Notes: generated by a model from the sequence alone, not told the origin. Counted from the stretch's first letter, positions 49,177 to 60,539 are shown. The stretch: DNA of 64,000 nt from Prorocentrum cordatum (GCA_963575745.1 CAUYUJ010002113.1:1010801-1074800); one strand, 5' to 3'. A program made the numbers and translations.

Positions 49177-49440
49177 CAACAGCCAGAGGTGGCAAATGAA
49201 TTACCTGGGGGCCCCAAAAAGGTGCGGTGACCACACCGAATGGTGAGTCCGTGGAGGCTCGTGGTGACCGCTCGGTTTTGGACATTGGGTCGTTCTCGTA
49301 GGGTGGCTGGGGCGACCGGGGCCGCCAAGGTCCCAAGACCATTCGGCGACGGACCGTGCAATGCCCCCCCCTTCCCCCTCGAAACCCCGGAAGAGGAGAT
49401 GAGGAGAAGGATCGAATTACAGGCACGGAACAAACGACAG

Positions 49441-49595
49441 AAACTCTCGAGGGCCCGCGCGGAGCTCTTTGGGGTCGGCGTCGGACGTTTCCATCCCCTC
49501 GCACCGCGCCCCTTGCCAGCGCGCGGAGCCTCCCGCGCCCGAGGGGTGCGTGGGGGCAGCGCCGCCCAGCACATCCGCGCAGGTCTGTCGGAGTT
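49441..49595. mobile_element. Foldback family A, copy A6
   Basis: Ends AAACTC and GAGTTT with inner CCCGCGCGGAGCTC and ATCCGCGCAGGTC; more diverged. Confidence 0.6.
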
Positions 49596-49927
49596 TGTGG
49601 CGCGTGCCGCTTGCCGCCCTTGTGCGCAGGCAGCTCGAGGGCTCCCGGGATGGCCAGCTGACCGCGGCGGATGAATGACCGCGAAATCCCCTCCGCGCCC
49701 GACTGCCTCACCGCGCCGATCGTCCCGTGGAACGTCGACGGCCTGGGCTGACTCGCGGCGGGGTCCTCGACGTCGAGATGGTGGGGGCCGCCACGGCCAC
49801 GGGGACGGTGGGGATCGGCCCTCCCGTCCTCACGCCCACACCTGCCCACCCGACCCCTCCCCAGCACCTGTCTCCCCCTTCCCTCCTCCTCCTCCCTCCG
49901 CCCACGCCTGCTTAACTACCCCTTGTT

Positions 49928-49975
49928 TTTTTTTTCTCTCTCTCTCTCTCTCTCTCTCCCTCTCTCTCTCTTTTC
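49928..49975. repeat. CT microsatellite
   Basis: (TC)n within a pyrimidine-rich region continuing to about 50230. Confidence 0.9.
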
Positions 49976-50597
49976 CTATGTCCTCTCCCCATCATCCTGG
50001 CATCTCCTTACCCTCCTCCTGCTCCTGCCACTGCCCCTCTCCAACAGTTTATTCCTCCTCCGCGTCGTCCTCGTCCTCTTTTTCCTCCTTCTGCTCCTCC
50101 TCCTCCTCTTCCTTCTCTGCACCAGTTTTTCCTCCCCCACTGCACCCTTCCTATTTTCTCTCTCCATCACCATCCTCGACCCTTTCCACGCGTTCCCCCT
50201 TGTTCCACCATCTCAATCCCCCCCTAGCCCCCCCCCGCGCCATTTCTCATACCACCAGCTGTTCCTCATCCCAGACATGTCGGCGGGGCGGGCCGTTTCC
50301 TCACCACTCATGGTCCTGAGGCCTGAAGCTTGTGACGGCTTCACTGGTGAAGGGCGGGTGCTTTTCAGAATGGAGCTTTCGCTGTCGCACCCCGCACACT
50401 CGTTGTAATAATTTGCCGTCGTTTGCTCGGGGTCCATTCCTGGCCACCAGGCTCCCGGACTCTTGCCTCCAGGGGTGGAGACTGGAACGGAGGAGGAGCT
50501 TACGAAGGAAGTCAGGTTGCGGAAGGGTCCTCTATTGCAAGCGCCAGAGTCGTGCGTGAGCGCGCAGTGATCACGGCGACGACGCTTGAGCAAGCTA

Positions 50598-50936
50598 CGC
50601 TAGCTCCCATTCGCTCAGGCCGGGCGTAGTCTCGTCTTGGCCCGACGGGGGCTGGTGGCCCGTCGGCATAGTCGTGTTCGGCGGCGTGGTCGTGTTAGCC
50701 GCCGTGGTCTGGAAAAGCCAAAAGTCGATTTCCTCGATCTCCGCCTGGGTCATCGCCCAGCCCAGAGGCTCGTAGCCAATGCCTTCGATCGGGTAGTCCT
50801 CGTCCGTCTGGAACGGGAATGGCATGGTCGTAGCAGTCGCGCAGGGCTCTGGTCCGGGTTCTAAAGAGAAGCACGGCTGAGCTGGAGCGCCGCTCCTGGA
50901 GGTTCCGCTGCTCCCCGACGTTCTTCCGACTGGCAA
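50598..50936 (-). CDS. C-terminal piece of the unidentified acidic/coiled-coil gene
   Basis: This is an open minus-strand frame of 113 codons with a natural-looking end. It has a Ser/Pro/Thr-rich start, the segment FPFQTDEDYPIEGIGYEP, a helix AMTQAEIEEIDFWLF, a TTPPNTTMPT linker and the ending LSEWELA. Its composition differs clearly from the low-complexity ORFs around it. The true 5' limit is unknown because the preceding coiled-coil piece is in another frame. Confidence 0.35.
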
Positions 50937-53830
50937 TTCTATGAAAGCCCGCGGGGCTGGCCACGTTCGCCGCTGCCGTGATCGTCGTCAGGGTGGCCCT
51001 GATCTGCGCTGTCATCATCGCCAGCTGTCCCATCGCATGCTCCGCATGGTCGCGGGTCTCGACGCGCTGCTGATAGTCTCGCGGATGTCGCTCAAGGAGC
51101 CGCCCATCGGCTCCAGGCTCTCAAGGGTGCGCCGGATCCGCCTGGCACCCTGCTGCAGTGGAAAAAAACCCTTCTTCAACTTGTCTGCACTGGTGGTTCT
51201 GCTAATTCATAGCGCACTGTGACACCTGCCCGATGACCTCTCGCACACGCCCCAGCGATTGAAGATGATCCGGCACGTGCAGCTGCCATTACAACGACTG
51301 CATGTGGGAGTTCAGATCGCTCACCATTCGCAGCGATGCGGCGCCTGCGGGCTGCCCTGCAAGAACTCCTCTGCCTGCTGAACTGACATAGCCGCCCTCT
51401 CAGCCGCCTCGGCCGCCGAAGCTTGCCCGTCTCCCAGTCGAGTGACGCCCGACGGGCGGGGTATATAGCTAACGACCCTGGTCCCGCGGAGCCAGCCCTT
51501 GGACCCGCCGCTTGCCTTAGTGCGCAAGCTCCTTGGGTCGGGCGTGGACAATCAGGCGGCAGTTTGGGCGGTGGCTTCTTTGGCCAAGGGCCAGTCTGGC
51601 GAGGCCCCGCCGTCGCCGCCGAAGATGCTGCCGACGCCGCCTCGAGAGTCGGCTGGCTCGCGAGAAGTGGGGGCGCCGGTCCCGGCCGTGTCGACGCAGC
51701 TGCTGCAGTCGCCGTTGCCGCCAGCATTGCTGCTGCCGTTGCCGCTGCCACGGCCTGCGCCCGAACGCCCCATCCCGGCGGGGTCGCCCGACGCTCTGGG
51801 CCCCAGGGAGGCGCCTGAACCAGGCTCGACCCCTGTGGCGGATCGTCCTCTGCCATCGCCGCTCCGTCGTCGCCCTCGGCGCCAGCAAACTCGACGGTGG
51901 CCTTCCGAGCGGCGGGGCCCTCCTCGAGCCCTGCCGCGGACGGCGCCGCCGCGGCCCGCGGTGCCCCGATCGCCGCCGGCATCGCGCGCCGACGCCCGAC
52001 GGCGGCGGCGGAGGCCGCTCGCCACGAAGAGCAATCTGGGAAGATCGGCTGGGAGCGCTCGACTGAGGCCCGGGCCAAAACAGGCCGCGGAGACACATGC
52101 GACCCAGAAGACGCGCCTCGCATGAAGGGCCGGACCTGAGCAAGGAGGGCAGCCGCGGTGATCCGGCGCCTCTGATTGCCCGATCTCCGTGCCCAGGATG
52201 CGCCGCCCTAGCTCTCTCGTCGGACCCCGAGCCCGAGACGTGGTCGAGGCGGGTCCGCTAAGGCCGCGACGAAGAAAATATGCGGGCACGCTGCTGGCCC
52301 CGACCCTGCACGAGACCGACCAGGCCGCAATCCCAAGTGTTGCTAGCCGACCGCGATGATTCCCTGGATTTGATTATCCGACTTCCGTCGGCGACGAGCC
52401 TGATCTGGAAGAGGAAAAGCAGGAAGCAGGGAGAGGCTGACGCACTGCCGAACAGCGCTGTCTCCCAGCATCTTGAACGACGCCGAACGCCCCAAGCAAG
52501 AAACTTCGCTGACCGGACAGAGTCGCGACGGAAGGCGTTCCGGGGGTCTCTCAGAAGACCCCGCGCGAGGCTGCAAAATGTCTACCATTCTATGTCATGG
52601 CAAGGGTATGCTGCAGCGGTTCGGACCCCATCATATTTCGAGGCTCGCGCAAGAAAGTCCAGGAGGTTCACGCTCAAACAGCGAGGAACGCTGGTTTGCC
52701 CGAGCTACGGCACCAATGATGCAAAACACGCTCCCGAGACAGAAGGGACAAAGATGGCGCTCGCGATCTCGGCTGGTCTGCCCACTCCATGGGCCGATTT
52801 GACGGAGCGATAATCCTGAGACACCGCCACGCAGGTCACCCCGCTGACTGCATCAGACATGCACTCCTCCACTGCCCCGCGCCAGGTGGCACAAATCACC
52901 TGTTCGGCGACCGCCTCGGCGCCGAACGCGCAACCGTCGAACTCGCGGGCCAACGCGCCCTCGCGGTCGCCGGGGCTCGGCCTGTCCGAACAGCTCTCAC
53001 TTCCAATCACTCTTCGGCTTTCAGGAGGTGTCTCCTCCGCCGGGCCTTCTGCGATGTCCGAGTCTTCGAGCGCGGCGAGGAGATTGGCAACGCCCCGGTC
53101 GTCATCCTCGTCCTCGTCCTCGCCGTCAGAGTAGTCCCCCTCTTGGTCACAGCAGTCGAACTCGTCATCACCGTCTGACCGAGCATGAGGAAGGACGAGG
53201 GGCCCTGGGCCCCACGTCACAGCATCCCATCCAGACCGCAGTCCTCTGTAGATGGCAGGGCTGCCAGGGCCCCCGCCCCAGGGGACCCGGGCAAAGCCTC
53301 TGCGTTCCGGTCGAACCCATCTGCCGGAGAGCCCAAGCGACACTGTGAAGTCGAGCCTGCCCTGGGTGGGGGTCCTGAGGTTCTGGCTGCCCTGGGCCGT
53401 CAGCCCGGCGCCTTCCTTGAGGAACAAGCCTTGAAATTTCGGCGACATCCAGAGCTCGCGGCCCTCCGCATCGAGGAGCCGGGCCTCGCACCTAGTTGCG
53501 GATTGGGTGAGATTATCCTTGCTCTCGCGGGTCACCTCGAACAGAGCGCGACGTCCACATCATCTCAGGTCGTCTCCCTCGCTCAGGCCAGTCATCATGT
53601 CCATTCTGCCTACGAGAGCTTCGAGCCACGACTCGGTCGAGAGAGCTCTTTCCTGCATGTCCTCGGACCCCGCCTGCATCTCCCAATTACACAAGTTAGG
53701 GAAGCGCTCTTCGCGGCGCAACACTGCCACGCCCACGTTGTTGTGTCAGCGCCTGATGTCGCGTCTCTATTGCCAATGGAGTCCACATCCCCGCCACGCC
53801 GGGGGCTTGCGAAGTCACCTCGGATGAGTC
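50600..53830 (-). pseudogene. Unidentified acidic/coiled-coil gene, frame-broken or intron-split
   Basis: No family is recognised. The minus strand shows protein-like pieces in order. A start region reads MDSSEVTSQAPGVAGMWTP (about 53828). It is followed by an alpha-helical piece with REERFPNLCNWEMQAG and STESWLEALVGRMDMM. A 276-residue open stretch (53535-52705) has SPKFQGLFLKEGAG and an acidic run rich in D/E around DGEDEDEDDD. An Ala/Pro-rich open stretch (52123-51176) follows, then a coiled-coil-like piece with ESLEPMGGSLSDIR and AMGQLAMMTAQIRATL. A C-terminal piece ends DFWLFQTTAANTT and SEWELA with a stop near 50600. Successive pieces change frame without clear introns, so I call it a probable pseudogene; an expressed spliced gene is the alternative. 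Confidence 0.35.
52705..53535 (-). CDS. Open 276-codon stretch with acidic domain, same unidentified gene
   Basis: Order of features: a charged lead (TRESKDNLTQSATR), EARLLDAEGRELWMSPKF, a Gly/Arg/Trp-containing middle, a DDEFDCCDQEGDYSDGEDE acidic run near residues 125-150, a helix GVANLLAALEDSDIA, and a tail with EVAEQV-like and TWRGAVEECMSDAV segments. The mixed amino-acid use suggests past or present coding. No domain is recognised. Confidence 0.35.
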   Translation of the reverse strand: MTRESKDNLTQSATRCEARLLDAEGRELWMSPKFQGLFLKEGAGLTAQGSQNLRTPTQGRLDFTVSLGLSGRWVRPERRGFARVPWGGGPGSPAIYRGLRSGWDAVTWGPGPLVLPHARSDGDDEFDCCDQEGDYSDGEDEDEDDDRGVANLLAALEDSDIAEGPAEETPPESRRVIGSESCSDRPSPGDREGALAREFDGCAFGAEAVAEQVICATWRGAVEECMSDAVSGVTCVAVSQDYRSVKSAHGVGRPAEIASAIFVPSVSGACFASLVP

Positions 53831-53839
53831 CATAACTGT

Positions 53840-54550
53840 TGCAGCAGCCTCCTGTGTTCTGGCTGTCTCGCGAGAAATCTGTTCGCTACCAGGTAGCCGG
53901 CTGCTGCCAGTCGCCCTCTTGCTCTAATTCTGGCAGTCGTCCCACTCCTCGTGGCGATTCGTCTTCTGCCAATGATCTTCCCGCTTGCCGTCAGCTCTCG
54001 GCTCATCATCACTGTCGGCCTGACTCGCCCGCGCTTCCCAAAACCATCTTCCTGCCAAGAATCCTTCTGCTGCTGTCCTGGTTGGTCAATACGGCTTTTG
54101 CTCCGCCGAGGTCTGTCGCACAGCATCTCGCAGCATGTTGGTTGTGACCTCGTGCAGCGCCTCTGGTGAGAGATGCCCAGCGCTGGCAGCGGCGACCGGT
54201 GGCTGCGCGGCGCCTACCGTGGCGGCCGATGCGCTGCCGGTCCGCACTGCCATCGCCAGGGCCCCCGTCTCTCACAAAGATCCTTCGCCCTGCCTGCCTT
54301 CCTCTTCGGCGGGAATCGCCGTTGGATCCCGCGCAACTCGTCGGCGCGAGTGCAGCCGTCGCCAGAGGCTCGCGAGCAGGACGCGGCTGGCCTCTCAGGC
54401 TGGCGTGCCGCCATCCATGCCCCGCTCGCTGGACCGCGCTCCACTACCCGCTGTAGCAACAGCGGAAGCAAGCGAGTTCTTTTGCCTTGAGCCAACGTGG
54501 GTTCTGCCTTGAACCAACGAGGCAGTCACGCACAGCTATGCATTCGGTGA
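53840..54550. other. No supported gene
   Basis: ORFs of 80-125 codons overlap on both strands with no way to choose between them. It may be a 5' part of the minus-strand gene ending at 50.6 kb. Confidence 0.4.
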
Positions 54551-54554
54551 ACTT

Positions 54555-55200
54555 CTCACGCAAAATCATGGAAGGAGCCACACAGATGGCCCAACAAGCC
54601 TCCCAGAAAACCCCAAGCCCGCCCATACAAGGCTCCCAAGAGGGCCTCACATTGGCCCAAGAGGACCCCAAGATCGCCCACGAGGCGCGCAAGAGGACCC
54701 CACGACGGCCCTAAAGCGCTCCAGGAGAGCACCAAGACGGCCCAGGGAGGCTCCCAAGAAGGCCTCCGAGAGCATCCGACAGGCGAAGGGCAAGCACCCT
54801 AAGATGGCCCCAAAGGCCCCAACCACAGCCCCGAGGAGGCTCCCACGAGGCCTCTAGAAGGCCCGCAAAAGGCAGCACACCAATTCTTGCTCCCTGGGTT
54901 TTGAGCCACGAGGCCGCGTGGGGTTCCGACCGCCCAAAGCAGCCCGCGGGGCCCCCGTGATGGCGCCAACACGGCCCACAGGGGCTCCCGAGAGGGCCCC
55001 AGATCGGCCCAAGGGGACCCCGAGATCGCCCGCGAGGCGCGCAAGGGGGCCCGAAGCAGTCCCCAGAGCGCCCCAAGCGAGCACCAAGACGGCCCAGGGA
55101 GGCTCCCCAGGAGGCAGGCGAAGAGCACCCCGAGATGGCCCAGGAGGCCCCGATGGGGCCACAAAGACGGCCTCGGGAGGCTCCCAGGAGCAGAGGGCAG
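54555..55200 (+). repeat. AAGAGGCCC minisatellite block P7
   Basis: Same unit, with a break near 54890-54940. Confidence 0.85.
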
Positions 55201-55429
55201 AACATCCACCCCGATAATAACCACGCCGACACGCGAAGCCGTTCAGTAAACGCACCCAAAGAAGGAATCAACAAGGGCAGGGCTGTTTAGTTAACGCCCA
55301 TGGCCGTTTAGTAAATGCCAATTGTCCGGTCCGGGTGATTTTTCCTCCCTTGAAAGAAGCGTCCAAGAGGACGGTCGGAGGCAACACATACTGATGCTCC
55401 TTGGGTGTGGGAAGATATTGAGATTCTCG

Positions 55430-56140
55430 CTCGTTTGTTCCCTGCCGCCCAAAACAGCCCCAGAGGCCTCCAAGAGAGTTCCAAGGCAGCCCATGGGGCT
55501 CCCAAGAGGGCCCAAATCCGGCCCAAGAGGACCCCAAGATCGCCCAAGAGGCTCCCAAGAGAGCCCGAAGACGACCCTAAAGCGCCCCAAGAGCGCACGA
55601 AGACGACACGGAGAGGCGCCCACTACGGTCTCCGAAGACGTCAGACGGGCCAAGAGCTCCCTGAGACGGCCCAAGAGGCCCCTAGAGGCCTCCAATAAGC
55701 TCCAGGAGGCAACCAAGAAGGCTCCAAGAGGCCCTCCAGGAGAGCCCGAAGAGGCAACATACACGTAATACCCTTCGGCGCTTGAACGATTGAGAAGTTC
55801 TCGCCTGTTTGGGCTTCCCACCGCCCAATACAGCCGAAGACAGCTCCAAGACAACCAATTCAGCCTTCAAGAGGGCCCCTAGTCGGCCGAACAGGGCCCG
55901 AAGACGTGTCCCTAAAGCGCTCCAAGAATACACCGAGACGCCTTAAAGAGGCCCCGACGAATACCCGAATACGGCCGCCGAAGGCGCCTGATTGGCCAAG
56001 AGCTCCCCGAGACAGCCCAAGAGGCCCAAAGAGGCTCCCGAGATGCATCAGAAGGCCCCAAAGAGGCCACAGGAGGCCCTCAGGAGGCTCCCAGGAGGCC
56101 CCCCAGGAGGCCCCACGAGAGCCCCACGACGTCGTCTCCT
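55430..56140 (+). repeat. AAGAGGCCC minisatellite block P8
   Basis: Same unit, with a break at 55755-55825 (GATTGAGAAGTTCTCGCCTG), ending in a CTC tract. Confidence 0.85.
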
Positions 56141-56149
56141 CCTCATCTT

Positions 56150-56250
56150 CGCCCTTTCCTCCTCCCCCTCCTCCTCCTCCCCCTCCTCCTCCTCCTCCTC
56201 CTCCTCCTCCTCCTCCTCCTCCTATTCCTCCTATTCCTCCCTACAGCGCG
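56150..56250. repeat. CTC microsatellite
   Basis: (CTC)n, directly after a minisatellite block. Confidence 0.95.
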
Positions 56251-57016
56251 GACGAATACGATGTCGAGATCACGACCCTCCTCAATTCAGACAATTCGCT
56301 GAATGGCCGCCCGGTGTAAACTCGCCCTCCTTCCTACCGCGCGGACGAAGACGAGGTCGAGTTCACGAGTCGTCCTCGTCAGACTACTCACGGGGAATCC
56401 GCTGCTCCTACCCTCAGCCTCCTTCCTGCTGCGCTGTTGCGCAGGCACGGCGGCGAGGTTTGCGCAGGCCGATGTGCTCATGCTTCTCCTATCGATAATG
56501 CTTAATGCATGTAGCACTGCACGAATACAGGATGGCATTTTTAAAAAATTGAGCTGTCGCTTGGGACTTTCTTGAGGCTCATGGCAAGAGCTGCAGTCCT
56601 GCGCAACATTTGCACGGATGGAGGGGCGGTCCTTCTTCGCAAGGGGGACCTCGCTGGACACCCCGTTGACCTCTATGGCCAGATCTCTAGTTCCCCTGGC
56701 ACGCGCCAGAAATATGCAAGACAATTCCTTCTCCAAGCGAGGTCCTCGCCACGATGGCAAGCCCAACTGTGGTGGTCTTTCAAGGAGGGGGGCCAGTGGC
56801 TACTCTGGTGAAGGGGAGAACTTGTGGGGGCGGGCGAGGAGAACGGGATCTGGGATTGGAGAGTGCAATTCCAATATCTCTGACGCAGCTTTGGCTCACT
56901 CTGGTCCTCTTCCTCCTCCCCCGTCCCCCCTCCTCCTCCTCCCCTCCTCCCCCCTCTTACTCCATCCTCTCCTCCTTCCCCTCATCCCTCCTCCCCGTTC
57001 CGCCCCCTCGTCCCTT

Positions 57017-57254
57017 CTTCGGGAATCTCCTGACCCGGGTCAACCCAGACCCGGGTCAGCCAGGGCTTGCAGAATCCTGCAAGATCCTGCAAGACCCTGC
57101 ACCCCAAACCTGGGTCAACGCGAAGTATCCTGCAAGATCCTGCAGGATCCTGCACCCAAACCCGGGTCAATGGGAGCCTGGCCCTGCAAGATTCTGCAGG
57201 ATCTGCCGCTCTGGCTGACCCCCGTTTGCATTGACCCCCGTCTCAAAGCTCCCG
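57017..57254. mobile_element. Foldback family J, copy J3
   Basis: TTCGGGAATCTCCTGACCCG start, GCATTGACCCCCGTCTC end, four GACCCGGGTCA or AACCCGGGTCAA sites inside, set in a TCC-rich region. Confidence 0.8.
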
Positions 57255-57465
57255 ACTTCTCCGCCCCCTCCGCCCTCCCGGCGCCGCCGCCGCCGCCCTT
57301 CTCCATCCTCTCCTCCTCTCCTCCCCGCCCTTCTCCGTCCTCTCCTCCCTCCCCTCCTCCCTCCTCCCCGCTCCGCCCCCTCGTCCCTTCCTCCCGGCGC
57401 CGCCGCCGCCGCCCTTCTCCGTCCTCTCCTCCCCTCCTCCCCGCCCTTCTTCTCCGTCCTCTCCT
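57255..57465. repeat. Pyrimidine-rich repeat with duplicated GCCGCCGCC cassette
   Basis: A CTCCCGGCGCCGCCGCC stretch followed by TCTCCTCC-type sequence occurs twice (about 57272 and 57390). Confidence 0.75.
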
Positions 57466-57713
57466 CCCTGACTCCGGATCCGCCCTACTTTGGCTGTTGT
57501 TCCAACTTAAAATTGCGTCGGATATCCACCTATAAGAGGCCGAAAAAGTAGGGCGGAAACTGCTGCACCCAACATAAAACAGGGCGGAAATGCACAGAAA
57601 CAGCAAGAGAAAAGTAGGGCGGAAATTGGCATCAGCGGGGCTTGAAAAGTAAGGCGGAAATTCCAAGCCCCATTTACGAATTTCCCCAAAGTAGGGCGGA
57701 TCCGGAGTCAGGG
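57466..57713. mobile_element. Foldback element N, perfect 28-bp inverted ends
   Basis: The 28 bp at 57466-57493 (CCCTGACTCCGG then ATCCGCCCTACTTTGG) are the exact reverse complement of 57686-57713. The interior has three TAGGGCGGAAA-like words. One copy only. Confidence 0.85.
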
Positions 57714-57774
57714 CTCCCTCCCCTCCTCCCTCCTTCCCGCTCCGCCCCCTCGTCCCTTCCTCCGCCCCCATCCT

Positions 57775-57776
57775 CC

Positions 57777-57810
<34 letters not shown>

Positions 57811-57812
57811 CC
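57775..57812. repeat. CCG microsatellite
   Basis: (CCG)n, about eleven units. Confidence 0.9.
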
Positions 57813-57969
57813 CGCGCCCCCGGCGGCCCCGAGCTGGCTCCGAGTGCTGGCGCTGCCCGCCCTCGGGGCGGCCGGGGCCAGCGGCCCGGCGCGGCTCGCC
57901 GCCGCCCCGGGCTCCGCCAGGTCCATGGCCGGCGGCCGAGCCCGGCGCGGCGGGGGTGCGCCCGCGCGG

Positions 57970-58125
57970 GGAGGGCACGGCGGGGAGCCGGGGGGGGGGG
58001 TCGGCGGCACGCACCGCCCTCCTCGGCGGGGAGCCGGGGGGGGGGGTCGGCGGCACGCACAGGGGTCGGCGGCACGCGCAGGGGGGGGGGGGGGCGGGTC
58101 GGCGGGGGGGGTCGGCGGCACGCAC
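57970..58125. repeat. GC-rich tandem repeat (GTCGGCGGCACGCAC unit)
   Basis: Four copies of a GTCGGCGGCACGC block separated by G runs. Confidence 0.8.
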
Positions 58126-58159
58126 AGGGGAGGGGGGCTGGGGGAGGCCGGAGGCCCCG

Positions 58160-58347
58160 CCCAGACGTGCTCGCGTCGCGGAAAAGTCAGGACGGCAGGC
58201 TGCTGGCCAGATTTCGGCCTCGGGGGACCCTCGCCTGGCCTCGGGAGCGTCCAAAAGCGACTCAGGACGAGAAACGGGTCCCGGGGGAAGGGTCGGGGAC
58301 TTGCAGGGGCGCCGTCCTGACAAAACTCAGGACGTCGCATGTCTGGG
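58160..58347. mobile_element. MITE family K, copy K3 (reverse)
   Basis: CCCAGACGTGC and GCATGTCTGGG ends; inner CTCGGGAGCGTCCAAAAGCG and GAAACGGGTCCCGGGG are the reverse complement of the K4 interior. Confidence 0.8.
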
Positions 58348-58432
58348 CACTGGTCAGCGCGCGCCCGACCGCACATGGCCGCCCGAGTGGGCCAGAGTGC
58401 GGCAGGCCTCCGACGGCATGATCTCTTCACCC

Positions 58433-58559
58433 GCCGTCGCTCGGACGTCCATTCCCCGCGCATTTGTGGGTTTCGCGCGTTTGTTTTTCTGCCCGATGGT
58501 CGAGGATGCTCCTCGAAGGTGCTCGCCGAGAAAAAAAGGCAAACGTCCAAACGATGCCA
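58433..58559. mobile_element. MITE family E, copy E4
   Basis: GTCGCTCGGACGTCCATTCC and AACGTCCAAACGATGCC with GATGCTCCTCGAAGGTGCTC inside. Confidence 0.8.
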
Positions 58560-58879
58560 GGGCGGTCTTCCCCGAGTTCGGCCATGGAGGGACCCGCTTT
58601 CAGGTCCCGGGGCCATCAACTGTGAATCCGGGGCGGAAAACTGGCCCCGGGGAAGGGGTCGGGACTCCCTCAGGGGAAACTTATCGTCGGATGTTTTGGC
58701 TCCTGTCGCGGCGGTTTTCGGCGCTGGCTTCTTGCACCGCGTGGACCGTTCATCCTCGGGCCATCGCGGCGTCCCGATCGCGCATGCCGTCCGATGCCAG
58801 CCGGTGCTGGGCCACCAGCGGCGCTCACTCTTGAGCTCCCCCGCGCTGGGGCCGCCGCCTCGTCGGCACGGCGCCAGCC

Positions 58880-58962
58880 TGCCGCAGACGGTGTCGGAGG
58901 GTCGCCCCGCGTCGCCGATGCGTGGGCGACGCAGCACGCATCGGCGACGTCGGGAGGGAGAA
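58880..58962. mobile_element. Family C fragment
   Basis: GTCGGAGGGTCGCCCCGCG and CGTCGCCGATGCGTGGGCGACG with inverted GCATCGGCGACGTCGG. Confidence 0.55.
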
Positions 58963-59049
58963 CTCCGGGCGCCCGATCGCGCGGCATCTCGGGCGCTCGC
59001 TGACACCGGGGGGGGGCGCAATGGACGGGTACTGCCGAGGAGGGCACAA

Positions 59050-59050
<1 letters not shown>

Positions 59051-59079
<29 letters not shown>
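59051..59079. repeat. Homopolymer of 29 G
   Basis: A run of 29 G with no interruption, the longest homopolymer in the window. Confidence 0.9.
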
Positions 59080-59080
<1 letters not shown>

Positions 59081-59108
59081 GTATAGTCTTGGAGTAGTAA
59101 ATACAAGA

Positions 59109-59245
59109 CGGGTGGAGAAACGTACACCTCTCGTGCACTTTCTGGGCCAGCGGTGGCGCTCTGCGCAATGGGGGAGGGGGGGCGCCATGGGCGTGGGGTG
59201 GAGAAACGTACACCTCTCGTGAACTTTCCGGGCCAGCGGTGGCCC
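59109..59245. repeat. 86-bp direct duplication
   Basis: GGGTGGAGAAACGTACACCT and the following CTCTCGTG occur twice, 86 bp apart, with few changes. The core CACCTCTCGTGCAC also occurs at about 39725. Confidence 0.8.
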
Positions 59246-59365
59246 CTCCAGGGCCGCTTTCCTGCAGTCCTCGATCCGCCCCCCCCCCCCGAGCTTACCG
59301 CTCCACCCGTGGGCATAGACGAAGCCAGCACGCGGATGAATCTGGATGAAAGCACATCGAGAACC

Positions 59366-59481
59366 TTTGAGATCCGGCGGCTCTGAAAGTTGTCTCGGGC
59401 GCCGGGGCCTTCTCAGAGCGTTCCGGAACGCGCTGAGAGCGTTCTGGAACGCTCTGTAACGGATCTATCCTCATCCTAGCC
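59366..59481. mobile_element. Foldback family F, copy F3
   Basis: GATCCGGCGGCTCTGAAAG, TCTCGGGCGCCGGGGCC, GAGCGTTCTGGAACGCTC and GGATCTATCCTCATCCTAGC. Element B3 follows at the next base. Confidence 0.8.
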
Positions 59482-59644
59482 TTAGGTCGGGCAGGTCCTC
59501 CTGCAGGCCGATTTGCGAGGAAAGATGAAACATGTTCCGACAGTACTCAAATCTAACAGAACAGGAATCGAAACATCGCCCCCAGACGCTTTTTTTCCCA
59601 CTATTCCTGAAGAGTCCTCCTGCAGAGGGACATGCCCGACTTAA
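59482..59644. mobile_element. MITE family B, copy B3 (diverged)
   Basis: Starts TTAGGTCGGGCAGGTCCTCC and ends in the inverted GGACATGCCCGACTTAA; abuts element F3. No target duplication seen. Confidence 0.7.
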
Positions 59645-59891
59645 CTTGAGCAGGGACCGACCGTCCCAGCATTCCTCTAGTCCTATCACGAAATGTTCTT
59701 AGAACCCAAACATGTTCTAATAACAAAAACCGTGCTCTTAGAATTAATAAACTTGATGCGATAGACAGACTCTAGCCAGAGATGTTCTCTAAGAGCATCT
59801 CGCGGAAACCACAAAAAAGGTTCTTAGAACATTGCTTGGTAAGCCTATGGGCGAGCCAGGACGCTTCGCCACTGCCCGACTCCACCCTGGC

Positions 59892-60089
59892 TCGGGCCGG
59901 GCGAAAGGGGGGGACAGCAAAGGGGGGGTTTGAGAATCAGCTCACGTATAGCTGATTTCCCCGGCGCCTCCCGGCGCCGGGAGGCGCCCATGTATCGAGG
60001 AATGGGCCCGGCGGCGGGGCCGAAACCAGCTGCATGCAGCAAATTTCGTAACCCCCCCTTTCCCAATACCCCCCTTTCGCCCGGCCCGA
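59892..60089. mobile_element. MITE family I, copy I2
   Basis: TCGGGCCGGGCGAAAGG and CCTTTCGCCCGGCCCGA, near-perfect ends; interior as I1 (ATGTATCGAGGAATGGGCCC). Confidence 0.85.
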
Positions 60090-60271
60090 ATTTCGCTCGT
60101 GCCGATGCTCCTGGCCGCTGCCGCCTGCCCGGGCGCCGCCGCTCCTCCGCCAGCCCCCGCCCCGGCCCCGCTCGGGCGGCCCCGCGGCGGCCCCGCCGCG
60201 GCCCGGCTGCGCCCCGCCGAGCCCCGGGCGGGGTCGCGCGCCCCCTGCCCGAGGCCTCGCGGAGGCCAGCG

Positions 60272-60279
60272 AGCTCTCG

Positions 60280-60310
<31 letters not shown>

Positions 60311-60330
60311 GCCGTCGCCGCCGCCGTCGT

Positions 60331-60420
<90 letters not shown>

Positions 60421-60421
60421 G
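60272..60421. repeat. CGT/CGC microsatellite
   Basis: (CGT)n with three (CGC)n patches, 150 bp. Confidence 0.95.
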
Positions 60422-60539
60422 GGCCCTTCGCGGACACGGGAGGCTCCCTCGAGCCTTTCTCGTGCGCGGAGGGCCGTCGCGGACAGCTGCCAGGTTCGAG
60501 GATCTCAGGCTCGAGGGCCTGGCATCAGGCCGCGGACTT

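Noticed and set aside
56287-56766. 160-codon minus-strand ORF with mixed composition
   Set aside because: Overlapping plus-strand ORFs are equally plausible and part of the region resembles the 34.4-kb repeat; no motif supports a gene.
58684-58703. TTTTGGCTCC resembling a spliced-leader relic
   Set aside because: Only the TTTTGGCTC part matches and no coding sequence follows.
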